The notes beneath the pieces were generated by a model. It made no database searches. It was not told the DNA's origin and saw only the letters and a program-made list of their open reading frames with translations. 64,000 bases of DNA from Branchiostoma floridae (taxonomy: Eukaryota > Chordata > Leptocardii > Amphioxiformes > Branchiostomatidae): assembly GCF_000003815.2 (NCBI RefSeq), contig NC_049979.1:30699245-30763244 (forward strand), written 5' to 3'. Below are positions 1-9,486 of this stretch, in pieces. The translations under genes and the position numbers were made by a program. Every line of letters begins with the position of its first letter. Positions within the stretch are counted from its first letter, which is position 1.

Positions 1-107
1 CCTGTGTGTTTGTAATTACCGTGGCAGTAAAATGTAAAGGGTAAGGTTTGAAGAAAATCCTCTTTTTTTTCAGAACCTGTGTGTCTGTAATTGCCGTGAC
101 TGTAAGA

Positions 108-921
108 TTAACCCTCAAGCACCCGACCTTTTTTTGCGACTAAAATGACCGAGTGGGGTCCAAACGGACCCCAAAATGTTCTGTTCATAAAATCTCAGTA
201 CAATTTCTGATCGGCGATCATTGTATGGTTTATTGGTTTTATTTCATGGTTTTATTGCTAGATCAAATTTGTTTATTAATATCATTAACATCCTGTGTAA
301 TTTTAAGTCACATTTCAAATCAAATACTCATAATTTATACTAATTTAATGATGTCATGGGTCAAAATCCAAGATGGCGGACAATGTCATTTTCAACGATG
401 AATACATGTAATTTTTGCTAAAATACCGTCAAAATCTTTTATTTTCTTACAAAAGACAATCACTTGANNNNNNNNNNNNNNNNNNNNNNNNNNNNNNNNN
501 NNNNNNNNNNNNNNNNNNNNNNNNNNNNNNNNNNNNNNNNNNNNNNNNNNNNNNNNNNNNNNNNNNNNNNNNNNNNNNNNNNNNNNNNNNNNNNNNNNNN
601 NNNNNNNNNNNNNNNNNNNNNNNNNNNNNNNNNNNNNNNNNNNNNNNNNNNNNNNNNNNCAGTTTGTTCATACATATATGTATAGCGGAAATTTCATATT
701 TTGACGATTTTAGCCCAAAATATGACATTGTGACGTCATAATTACGTCATATTACGTCATAATGATACCAAAAATACAGGAAATATAAAACTTTACTAGT
801 ACATCATTCCCTCCAAATTTGGTGATCGTAACCGAAGCCGTTTTGAAATTACGAAGGGGGGGTCAAAAGGGCCCCCCTTGGTCCCAGGAATCCCCAAAAA
901 GCCTGGTCTAGATAGGGTTAA
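108..921 (+). mobile_element. TTAA-flanked MITE (piggyBac-like target), family 1 variant
   Basis: The element is flanked by TTAA at 108-111 and 918-921. It starts CCCTCAAGCACCCGACC and ends GATAGGG, so only the outer CCCT/AGGG is inverted. A subterminal hairpin GGGGTCC-AAAC-GGACCCC lies at 155-172. Array sequence resumes directly after the second TTAA, which supports insertion at TTAA, the target used by piggyBac transposases. The 192-N gap at 468-659 lies inside. A related interior copy sits inverted at 47,645-48,235. No transposase frame is visible, so it is non-autonomous. Confidence 0.8.
468..659. other. Assembly gap (192 N)
   Basis: A run of N inside the MITE at 108-921. The related copy at 47,645-48,235 suggests the missing bases are MITE interior. 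Confidence 1.
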
Positions 922-2165
922 GGTTTAGAGAAAATCATCTGTTTCTTCTCTTGACTCATGTGTGCTTGTAATAGGCGTTTCATAAAGATAGAAAGTGTAA
1001 CGTTTTGGAAAAATCCTTCGTTTTTTCGGAACTTGTAAGTTTGTAATATCGGTGACTGTAAGATTAAAAGAGTAATGTGTGTATAAAATCCACCCTTTTT
1101 GTAGAAACCTTTGTGTTTGTAAAACCCGCGTGTAAAAGATTTAAAATGGTAGTGATTGTATAAAATCCTTCGTTTTTCTCGGAACCTGTGTGTATGTAAA
1201 AGCCGTGTCTGTAAAATGTATGATGCAAGGTTTGAAGGAAATCCTCCTTTTTGTTGTTGTAGCAGGTGTGTTTGTAAAAGCCGCCTGTGTGATATGTAAG
1301 GTGTGATGTTTGGAGAAATTCCCCTTTTTCTCTTTTGGAACCTGTGTATTTGTAAATGCCGCGACTTAAGGCGTAAAGTGCAAGGTTTGATGAAAATCCT
1401 GTTTTTTTGTCTTTGAACCTGTGTGTTTGTAATAGCTGAATCCGTAAGATGTAAATTGTAAGGTTTGCAGAAAAAAGTGTAATGTTCGGAGGAAATCCTA
1501 TTTTTTTTCTTTTTCTCGGAACCTGTGTGTTCGTTAAAGCTATGTCTGTAAGACAAAAAAAAGTAAGGTTTCTAGAAACCCTCTGTTTTTTTTGTTGCAA
1601 CCTGTTTGTTTGTAAAAGCCGTGTCTTTTAAAAGTAAAGTGTTAGGTATAGAGAAAATGATCTGTTCTGTCTCAGAATCTGTCTATTTGCGGAGAAAACG
1701 GAGAAAATAGAGAAAATCCTGTTTAATTTTTCTCGGAACTCGGGTGTAGGTAATAACCGTGCCAATAACATTTTAAGTGCATGGTTTGGAGGAAATTATC
1801 TGTTGTTATTTTTTTCTTGGAACCTGTGTGTTTGTAATAGCCGTGGCTGTAAGATGTAAAGTTTTAGGTTTGGAAAAAAATCCGTCTTTCGTTCTCTCGG
1901 AACCTCTGTGTTTGTAATAGCCGTGTCTGTAATAGGTGAAGTTAAGTGTTTGGAGAAAATACTCTGTAAGATAGAAAATGCAAGGTCTGGAGAAAACCCT
2001 CTTTTTTTTCTCGTAACCTTTGTGTTGGTAAAAGCCGGGTCTGTAAGATGTAAGGAAGAAAAAAAAATCGAGAAAATACCTTGTTTTTTTTCGGAACCTG
2101 TGCTTTTGTAAAAGCTGTGTCTGTATGATAAAGTGTAATGTTAAATGAAATTCACCGTTCTTGTT

Positions 2166-2439
2166 TTTTTTTATTCTTTATTATTCTAAATTGAATACAA
2201 AATACATCAGCTTAGTTTTTGTAGTCTATTGAAAGCCAAAAGCCGGCAAGGGATTCTTGGCTGTTGTCGAAAACAACCTAGAATGTAGCTTTGTGCTAAT
2301 TACTGACTACTACAGAGTTTCTAAACAGAGTTTCTTAACACAGCAAAATGCAGAGTAAGCCTGAAAGGGCCACCAGCGAATCTCCCCTAGCTAATTGTTC
2401 TCCTGCAGTTTAGATATCCGCCATTTTGGATTATCAATC
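2166..2439 (-). mobile_element. Possible 3' end of a retroelement inserted in the array
   Basis: Non-array sequence lies between an array T-tract and the next MITE. Read on the minus strand it ends in AATAATAAAG-type signals followed by an A-run (about 2166-2185), as expected for a 5'-truncated LINE or SINE end. No coding remnant is recognisable. It may instead be a fragment of an unknown repeat. Confidence 0.35.
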
Positions 2440-3335
2440 TTAACCCTTAAGCACCCGATCTATTTTTGCGACTAAAATTACCGAGTGGGGTCCAAACGGA
2501 CCCCAAAATGGTTTGTGCATAAAATCTCAGTACCATCTTTTATCGGCGATCATTGTTTATACATTGTTTCGTCAATGTAAGAGAAAGATTTTGAGATTTA
2601 AGGTGTTGCTAATTCCAAGCCATTATCATAATTTATGCAAAAGTTCAGAAGGGCCAAAATTTGCACTAAACCTATACTGACCAGATAGGGGAATTTTGAG
2701 GCCCTCAGCAACATTTATGTCGCATAACTCATGAACGGCTAGAGCTAAAGCTACGAAACTTGGTATTTTATCACAAAATATTGTTTGCAAAAGTTTTTGA
2801 TCAATAAAGTAAGTTTATCATTTTTGGAGTTGCCATGGCAACCATATTCTAACAGGCATAATTTTGCCAAAATCTGACAATTTCAACAAGGTTTTCTTGG
2901 TAAACTACACCTGTTTTCTGACAATAAAATTCAAGATCCAAGATGGCCGCCCTTATTAGGCAAATTACGACATAATGTCGTCAAATTACATGTTGATGAC
3001 ACAGAATTTTTTTCTGAGGATATAGGTTTATATTCTTATTATTGTCTAAAAGTGTGGTAGTCATACTATAAGTGGTTAAGGAGTTAGCCTCCAAAGTTTG
3101 TTTTAAAAACTGCACATTTTTGCTGAGGTCCGTTTGGACCCCAGAGCGACTGAACACAAACTTTCTTTATAATTTCCACATTATTGTATCAATCTTTGCG
3201 AAAACTTTTAGGAGAAGGTATAACACATATTGACTGACAAAGTCACGAAAGGATTCCGATCAAAAATGTTCAAATGGCACTTCAAAATGTACGCCTGGAG
3301 TCCAAATGGACCCCACTGGGGTGTTTGAGGGATAA
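2440..3335 (+). mobile_element. TTAA MITE, family 1, near full length
   Basis: Left end TTAA CCCTTAAGCACCCGATC at 2440; right end GGGTGTTTGAGGG at about 3319-3331 followed by ATAA (a degraded TTAA). The hairpin motif GGGGTCC-AAAC-GGACCCC occurs at 2487-2504, an inverted form at 3125-3142 and another at 3297-3314. It also holds the palindrome GTTGCCATGGCAAC at 2829-2842. The array resumes at 3336. There is no transposase frame; mobilisation by a piggyBac-type enzyme is inferred from TTAA and the CCCT/AGGG ends. Confidence 0.8.
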
Positions 3336-3547
3336 CTTATAGCCGTGTCTGTAACATGTAAAGTGCAACTCTTTTTGTTCTCCGAGCGTATGTGTTTGTA
3401 ATAGCGTGTCTGTAAAGTGTCAATTGTAAGGTTCGGATAAAATTCTTTTTTTGTCCGTGACTGTGTATTTGTTATTGCCGTGTCTCTGAAATGATAACCG
3501 AAGTGTTTGGAGAAAATTCTCTTTTTTTCTCTGAACCATAGCTTGTA

Positions 3548-3950
3548 CACTGCCAAAAATGCTTTTTCTTGTTTTGCTTCCTCACAGAAAATGTTTCCTA
3601 CATGAAAATAATTATTCTGTTCCTTAGAAAACTTTAAATAACTGTGCTGCTCCATGGGGCAACCATAATTTTGCTTGTCAAATTTTAGAGACGATTTGAG
3701 ATTTGTTTCCTTGTATTTCCGAAAATGATTCCTTTTTTATCATGTTTTATTCCTCACATTTTTTAACATTTTTTTTTCTATCCTCACAGAAAATTGTCTT
3801 CCAGGAAGAAAAAGTCATTGTATTTCTTGTTGAATCTTCTTATAAAAAAACAAGAATTTCTACAATTTTTTCTTGCCTCATTAAGAAGAAGATTTTGCCT
3901 ATAACTCATGTAAGAATTGTCCATGGGGTAAGCAAAAAAAAATGGCAGCG
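3548..3950 (+). mobile_element. TA-flanked MITE (CACTGCC family)
   Basis: The element begins CACTGCCAAAAATG and ends GGCAGCG, flanked by TA at 3546-3547 and 3951-3952. The surrounding array reads ...TTGTA then TAAAAGCC, so removing the element and one TA restores an ordinary monomer. TA duplication with short terminal inverted repeats is typical of Tc1/mariner-type MITEs; the superfamily is inference. Relatives lie at 12,537, 15,047, 41,527, 42,167 and about 42,722. Confidence 0.78.
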
Positions 3951-4150
3951 TAAAAGCCGAGTCTGTAAGCTTTAAGTGCAATGTTTGGAGGAAATCCTCC
4001 GTTTTTTTTCTCTCACAGCCTGTGTGTCTGGAACGGTTGATAAAAAGTAATGTTTAAAAAAATCCTCTTTTTTTCGGAACCGGTGTGTTTGTAATAGCCG
4101 TGTCTGTAGGATGGTAAGTGTAAGGTTAGGATAAATTACTCCGTTTTTTT

Positions 4151-4662
4151 AGTTGGACCGCGTAGCACGGTGGTATCGTGTTCGCCTCGGAACCGAAAGG
4201 TTGCGGGTTCGAATCCGACTGCCATGTTACCGATCTTGCGCCCTTGGGAAACACGGCTTTCCTCACTTTACTCATGTGAAAATAAGTACCTAGCTTCGGC
4301 TTGGGCAGTCCCTCGGATAGGACGTTAAATGGAGGTCCCAAGTATGGGGAGAGCCACACCCAATGCCCGTTAAGAACCCACACACGTGCGATGGTGCGGT
4401 ATGTGTTGGTGCAAATTCTTCTGTTGGGAGTTGGTGGTTCACTTCAAATCACCCGGATGGAGACCTGCGAACCTCTGTCTTGTATCAGCCACGTGGTGAT
4501 TTACATCATTCAACCAGACGGGAGACCTGGTGCATTCCCGTCTTGTAATTAGCCAGCGAAAGGGTAATACTATGTCACCCCGTAAGTGGCGGTATAACCC
4601 CGTCGTGTGTAAACATGTGCGAACATGTGCGATCACGTCGACCGATGATGATGATGATGATG
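4151..4662 (+). mobile_element. tRNA-derived SINE with (GAT)n tail
   Basis: The head is tRNA-like with an RNA polymerase III A box TAGCACGGTGG (4163-4173) and a perfect B box GGTTCGAATCC (4206-4216). The anticodon-loop region could read CGG, but the cloverleaf is imperfect. A body of about 400 bp follows (with the motif GGACGTTAAATGGAGGTCCC), then a GAT repeat at about 4644-4662. Flanking copies ACTCCGTTTTTTT (4138-4150) and ACTCCATTTTTTAA (4663-4676) form a target-site duplication, and the array resumes in phase. It would be moved by a partner LINE that cannot be identified here. Confidence 0.88.
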
Positions 4663-5153
4663 ACTCCATTTTTTAACCTGCTGTTTGCAATAGCCGTGAC
4701 TGTAAGATTTAAAGAGGTAATGTGTGAATAAAATCCTCATTTCTTGTGGGAACCTGTGTGTTTGTAAAAGCCGTGTCTGTAAAATGTAAAATTTGGAGAT
4801 ACTCCAGGAACCTGCGTATTTGAAAAAAAAAAGTGTGAATTTAAGTCGTTAAGTGTAAAGTTTAAAAAAAAATACTCTGTTTTTCTCTTGGAACCTGTGT
4901 GTTTGTAACAGCCGTGTCTGTAAGATAGAAAGTGAAGGTTTGGAGTAAATTCTCCGGGTCTTTTTTTTAGAACCTGTGTGTTTGTATTAGCCATGTCTGT
5001 AAGATGTAAGGTGCAAGGTTTGGAGAAAATCCTCTGTTTTTCCCTCGGTCAGATCCTGCGTGTTTGTAAAAGCCGTCACAGTAAGATGTTAAATGTAAGG
5101 TTTGGATAATTTTGTTTTTGTTTTTATCACCTTACCCATGAGTTTGTTATAGC

Positions 5154-5170
5154 CGTGTTTTTAAGATTGT
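5154..5170. repeat. Target-site duplication, 3' side of the LINE
   Basis: CGTGTTTTTAAGATTGT, identical to 9470-9486; it is part of an array monomer, so the empty site is an ordinary monomer. Confidence 0.92.
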
Positions 5171-5188
5171 TTTTTTTTTCTTGTCATA

Positions 5189-5194
5189 TTTTAT
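5189..5194 (-). promoter_or_regulatory. Polyadenylation signal of the LINE
   Basis: AATAAA on the minus strand about 20 nt before the A-tract that joins the target-site duplication. This arrangement explains the end of the element. Confidence 0.7.
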
Positions 5195-5280
5195 TCACAA
5201 GTTATAAATTACAAAACATTCAAGATAATCACTTAAAACTAAACACAATCATTATAGAATATTTACACGAGCATTCCCTT

Positions 5281-5695
5281 NNNNNNNNNNNNNNNNNNNN
5301 NNNNNNNNNNNNNNNNNNNNNNNNNNNNNNNNNNNNNNNNNNNNNNNNNNNNNNNNNNNNNNNNNNNNNNNNNNNNNNNNNNNNNNNNNNNNNNNNNNNN
5401 NNNNNNNNNNNNNNNNNNNNNNNNNNNNNNNNNNNNNNNNNNNNNNNNNNNNNNNNNNNNNNNNNNNNNNNNNNNNNNNNNNNNNNNNNNNNNNNNNNNN
5501 NNNNNNNNNNNNNNNNNNNNNNNNNNNNNNNNNNNNNNNNNNNNNNNNNNNNNNNNNNNNNNNNNNNNNNNNNNNNNNNNNNNNNNNNNNNNNNNNNNNN
5601 NNNNNNNNNNNNNNNNNNNNNNNNNNNNNNNNNNNNNNNNNNNNNNNNNNNNNNNNNNNNNNNNNNNNNNNNNNNNNNNNNNNNNNNNNNNNNNN
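5281..5695. other. Assembly gap (415 N)
   Basis: A run of N in the 3' untranslated region of the LINE. Confidence 1.
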
Positions 5696-6132
5696 CATCA
5701 GAACTTGCAATGAAAATGTTTACATATACAATATTTAAACTTACACATACCAACCTAAACATAAAAACATTAAATACAACATACAAACATCAAAAAGCTC
5801 ATTCACATACATGATCATCCGTGGATTTCTGTGCAGGGTTTTCCGGGTTTCAATTTTACACATATCAGAAAATTACATAAATATTACTCAAACATTCCCA
5901 TAATTGCAACAAAATGAAAAGATTTTAAAATACCAGACAAGAAATCACAAATAAAGACACATCAAATATACATAGAGATACCACAATCTTAGCATTATCA
6001 ATCTCACAAAAACATCAGAACGTGCAATGTTTACATATACAATATTAGACTGAAACATAAAAACCTAGAACATAAGAACATTAAACACCACATAAAAACA
6101 TCAAAAAGCTCTTGCACATTCATGAACATCAC
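5696..6132 (-). repeat. Duplicated segment in the LINE 3' UTR
   Basis: About 120 bp at 5696-5816 recurs at about 6012-6132 (shared CATCAGAAC, GTTTACATATACAATATT and ACATCAAAAAGCTC), an offset near 316 bp. The 3' UTR therefore contains a diverged tandem duplication; further copies may lie in the gap. Confidence 0.7.
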
Positions 6133-6525
6133 ATCAGTATTACAGACACAAATAGATAAATAAATAAAGCCATTCTTACATCAAGCATACAATTTGCAAC
6201 ACACAAACCTTAGAAATTACAAAAGCTACAGGTTACACAATAAGACATGATCACCCTTATAAAACAATAGAGCAAACAAGAAGACTGCTGCCATCACTCA
6301 TCCAGAAATGAGACGAAACAACCAAAAAAAAAAACAACAACAAACAGGCTAAAGCAACCTTAGCTAAACAGTGATCAGTGGCACTGTACAACATAAACAT
6401 CAAAATAACATCTAATTCCATAAACAGAAAAATTTATATTTACTAGTTTAAAGCATCACATAATGGACACTGACAGGTGGAGAGCAACAAAACTCACTAA
6501 GCATCTTCAACAGTCAAGAATATTC

Positions 6526-7998
6526 TTACCTTGAATCTATACAATGCCAAATATGTGTGCCATTCCAAACATCCCTGAGAAACATATTAAAAAGGTCATC
6601 TTTCAGTAATTTCACCTCGTTATCTTTATATTGTATCCATGATTTGAAAATAGCAAATTTTGCTAAAGTCACAACTTTGTTTACAAAAAGGCTCACCTTT
6701 GACCTATATTCATAACCTAGAAAAATAGTTGATTTGGTAATCTTAACTCTAACCCCCTTGTGAAATAAAAAGTATTCTATCTTCTGCCAGAAATGTTTCA
6801 GTCGTTTACATTCCACAAACATGTGTACATAGTTTTCCTCTACATTACATATCCCACAAGTAGGTCTGTATACTTTACCTGTCTGATCTTTTATTTCCCA
6901 TTTATTTAATTTATATTTGCAAGGCAGTATTTGATGTAACAGTTTAAAGTTGAATTCTCTAAGCTTGTTCTCTTTAATGTCTACAGTTAGCCCTTTCCAT
7001 ATTAGCTGTTTATTCAATACAATAACATGTAGCAGTTCCCCTAAGTTATCAATACTCTTTCTCTCTGTAAATATCTGCTTATTTAAATGGTTGTATACAG
7101 TTTTAGATGTAGCCTTCTCTACTGGTATAAATTTATCTTGAAGCAATCCAATTTGTGTTGGTTGAGATTCTAGTTTATTTTGTTGGTTAGAGTACTGAGC
7201 TAATTTTGTTTTCCATTCTTTTGGTATCGCATTAAGAAGGTTATTGTGCTCAGCCAAAAAGTTTTTGGTATCGCTTAATTTTTCCAATAGTGTCCTTGCT
7301 AATATAAAACTACCACCAGGAAAGATATCTTTAATCTGAATCAGGCCTCCATTTATCCAGTTTTCATAAAATAAAGTTTTTCTCTTTAAAGTGATATTAT
7401 GATTACCCCAAATTACTTCATTCAGTATTTCCTCTAATGTCTGAGGTTGTTTAGTTAACCCCCCTCCTGCTTTATGCCAAGCAAGGACAACAGCTTTATA
7501 GAAGTTGGGTAATGTTGGGATTTCTGGACAATGATCTTTAGATAGGAAATTCATTCTAAAAATCAAATTATCATCACCATAATATTTAAGGTAAAAGCTG
7601 GGAATCAATTTCCACTGGGCCATAGGTCCACTACAAAGTCTCCTGACCCATGAAGCCAATAGACCCTGAATCTGACTTCTAACATTAACCATTTTTATTC
7701 CACCTTCACAGTAGTCTCCAATTATACAGCTTCTAGAGATTTTATCCTGTTTATTATCCCAAAGATAGTTCCATAATGTCCTCTCTATCTGTCTTATTGC
7801 CCATTCTGGGGTATCTATATTCATGAAGTTGTAAATTAGTTGGGCCAATGCAAGTTGTTTAATGACAACTACTTTACCATATAGGGTTAGTTTTCTACTT
7901 TTCCACAAGTTAAGTGTATTCTTTAGCTTCTCTATTTTCTTTTCCCAATTTAGGAGTTCACATGCATACACTTGGGTTATGGCCAAAGTAAACACCAA
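6526..7998 (-). pseudogene. LINE ORF2 C-terminal part (post-RT region with zinc knuckle)
   Basis: An open frame of 490 residues continues the LINE polyprotein after its reverse transcriptase. Towards the C-terminus a CX2CX7HX4C motif (CGICNVEENYVHMFVEC) matches the cysteine-rich knuckle at the end of L1-type ORF2 proteins, which helps bind RNA during target-primed reverse transcription. It overlaps the RT frame by 41 bp (7958-7998) in a different frame, so a single frameshift separates two halves of what was one protein. The first residues are frame overlap rather than a real start. The stop at 6526 is followed by the A/T-rich 3' UTR. The family is clear; activity is excluded by the break. 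Confidence 0.88.
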
Positions 7999-9469
7999 GT
8001 GCTTTAATGGGTTCTTTTGTCCAATCTAAGTCTAAGACTCTTTTATTTTTTTTCTCCCACACACCTATCCACATAGCCTGGGTTTTAGATTTATTAAGTT
8101 TAGTTCCTGCTACCTTACTAAATTCTGTTATAACCTCTACTGCACTTATTATTGAATTTTCATCTCCTAAGATGAATGTTGTGTCATCAGCTACCTGGCT
8201 TATTTTAATTTCCTCACTACCCTCATTATGCGGAACTAAGATTCCCTTTATATCTTTAGTGGTTCTAATCTTGGTGGCCATAATTTCTGTCACTAGTATG
8301 AACAGCAGACAAGATAATGGGCAACCCTGCCTTATACCTCGGCTTAATTCTATAGGCCCTGATATCCAGCCGTTATTTAATATATTACAGCATGTATCTG
8401 TGTATAGTATTTTTATCCATTCTATAAATGTAGGGCCAAAGTTAAAGTTGTGTAGAGTTTTGTACATGAAATCTCTATTTACAGAGTCAAAGGCTTTCTC
8501 AAAATCCAAGAACAATAGAGCTCCAGTCATTTTTTCGTGCTTAGAATAGAAAATGATGTCATTTATTAATCTGATATTTTGTCCAATGAAACGCCCTTTA
8601 ATATATGCCGTTTGACTTTGGTTTATAAGTTTTGGAAGTATCTTTTTAACTCTATTCGCTAAGGTAAAGGCTATAATTTTGTAGTCACAGTTAATTAGGC
8701 TTATAGGTCTCCAATTCTTTAAAAGGTACAATTCATTTTTCTTATGTAACAATTTTAGGAGTGCTGTTCTTTGTGAGTAAGTCATTCTTTTGTTTTGATA
8801 ACCCTCTAAAAATAATTTGTGTACTAGGGGCCCTAAGCTACTCCAAAAATGTTTAAAGAATTCAGAAGGAAGTCCATTGGGCCCTGGGGCTTTATTATTT
8901 TTCATTCCATTTAGAGCTTGTTCACATTCTTCTAAGGTTATTGGTTTATCTAATTCATTTCTCTCATCATAATTTAGTGTACAATCTAATGATATATCTG
9001 ACAGGTATTTATCTACATTATCTGGATTAATATCATCCTGACTATATAGGTCCTTATAGAAGTTTACAGCTTCTGCTAGAATTTCATGCTGATCAAAAAT
9101 GTCCCTGTCTCCTTGTTTTAGCATATCTATGTTTGATTTAGTTATATTTTTCCTCTCTAGATTGAGAAAGAATTTGGAGCATTTTTCCCCCTCTTTAATC
9201 CATTTTGCTCTAGACCTTATGTAGGCTCCTTTTGCCCTTGTTTCATATAATTTGTCTAGCTGTAATTTTACCCTTTCTAATTTATTTCTAGTTGATAAAT
9301 CTGCCTCACTATCCTCATTTTCTAGAACTTCAGTTAGTGTTTTAATTTTGGTTATTATATCATTTTCCTCTTGTCTACTTTTAACAGCTCTCTTCTTACA
9401 GTAAGAAATGGAGAACTCTCTAATTCTTACATAGCATAATTCCAAAATTAAACCAGAGGGTAATTCAGA
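7958..9469 (-). pseudogene. LINE ORF2 reverse transcriptase part, 5' truncated and frameshifted
   Basis: The frame is open from the truncated 5' junction (9469) to 7958. Counting from 9445, hallmarks of L1/Tx1-type reverse transcriptases appear in order: NNKAPGPNGLPSEFF (183-197), LKNWRPISL (242-250), motif A LDFEKAFDS (313-321, catalytic Asp 314), RQGCPLS (372-378), the catalytic pair in VADD (418-421) and LGVYFG (483-488). The usual aromatic residue before ADD is Val, which is unusual but keeps both aspartates. The apurinic endonuclease domain expected upstream is absent because of 5' truncation. A frameshift near 7960-7975 ends this part early; the C-terminal region continues in the next frame. 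The overlapping + strand frame at 8007-8549 is antisense shadow. Confidence 0.93.
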
Positions 9470-9486
9470 CGTGTTTTTAAGATTGT
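9470..9486. repeat. Target-site duplication, 5' side of the LINE
   Basis: CGTGTTTTTAAGATTGT, identical to 5154-5170. Array sequence follows directly. Confidence 0.92.

Larger units (their letters stand above)
1..2165 (+). repeat. 78-bp tandem repeat array, block 1 (interrupted by a MITE at 108-921)
   Basis: The block is made of diverged tandem copies of a ~78-bp monomer. Recurrent motifs are CCTGTGTGTTTGTAATAGCC, CGTGTCTGTAAGATG, GGTTTGGAGAAAATCC and a T-tract ending in CTCGGAA. Copies differ by point changes and T-tract length. The array stops at a T-tract near 2165, where another insertion begins. No gene is supported: long minus-strand frames here are by-products of the repeat. Confidence 0.93.
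3336..5170 (+). repeat. 78-bp tandem repeat array, block 2
   Basis: Continuation of the 78-bp array in + orientation, interrupted by a TA-flanked MITE (3548-3950) and a SINE (4151-4662), and ending at the target-site duplication of the LINE. The stretch 3336-4075 is matched in inverted orientation at about 12,416-13,190, including the MITE and its flanks. Confidence 0.92.
5171..9469 (-). mobile_element. 5'-truncated L1/Tx1-like LINE with poly(A) tail
   Basis: A minus-strand non-LTR retrotransposon sits in the 78-bp array. A perfect 17-bp target-site duplication CGTGTTTTTAAGATTGT flanks it at 5154-5170 and 9470-9486. At its 3' end (low coordinates) an A-tract (T-run from 5169 on +) follows an AATAAA signal at 5189-5194. 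The reverse transcriptase reading frame is open right up to the 5' junction at 9469 with no start codon, so the element is 5' truncated and the endonuclease and ORF1 are missing. A gap (5281-5695) interrupts the 3' UTR. The frameshifted ORF2 means it cannot be autonomous. Confidence 0.93.

Noticed and set aside
447-741. Frames of 71-108 residues over the N-run at 468-659
   Set aside because: Almost all residues are unknown because they translate N. The same applies to frames over 5281-5695, 44,105-44,389, 47,044-47,644, 48,236-48,582, 50,147-50,246 and 62,915-63,235.
918-1600. Long minus-strand frames of 178 and 212 residues with repeating TNTQV or QTHRF words
   Set aside because: They are translations of the 78-bp array in different frames. 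The same peptides recur wherever the array occurs, and neighbouring frames are equally open.
4151-4225. Functional tRNA gene
   Set aside because: It has Pol III boxes but an imperfect cloverleaf, a long non-tRNA body, a GAT tail and a target-site duplication, so it is a SINE.
8007-8549. + strand frame of 180 residues
   Set aside because: It is antisense to the LINE reverse transcriptase, which has clear motifs on the minus strand.
7958-9469. Retron, group II intron or other prokaryotic reverse transcriptase system
   Set aside because: Motifs, poly(A), target-site duplication and genomic context are those of an animal non-LTR retrotransposon.
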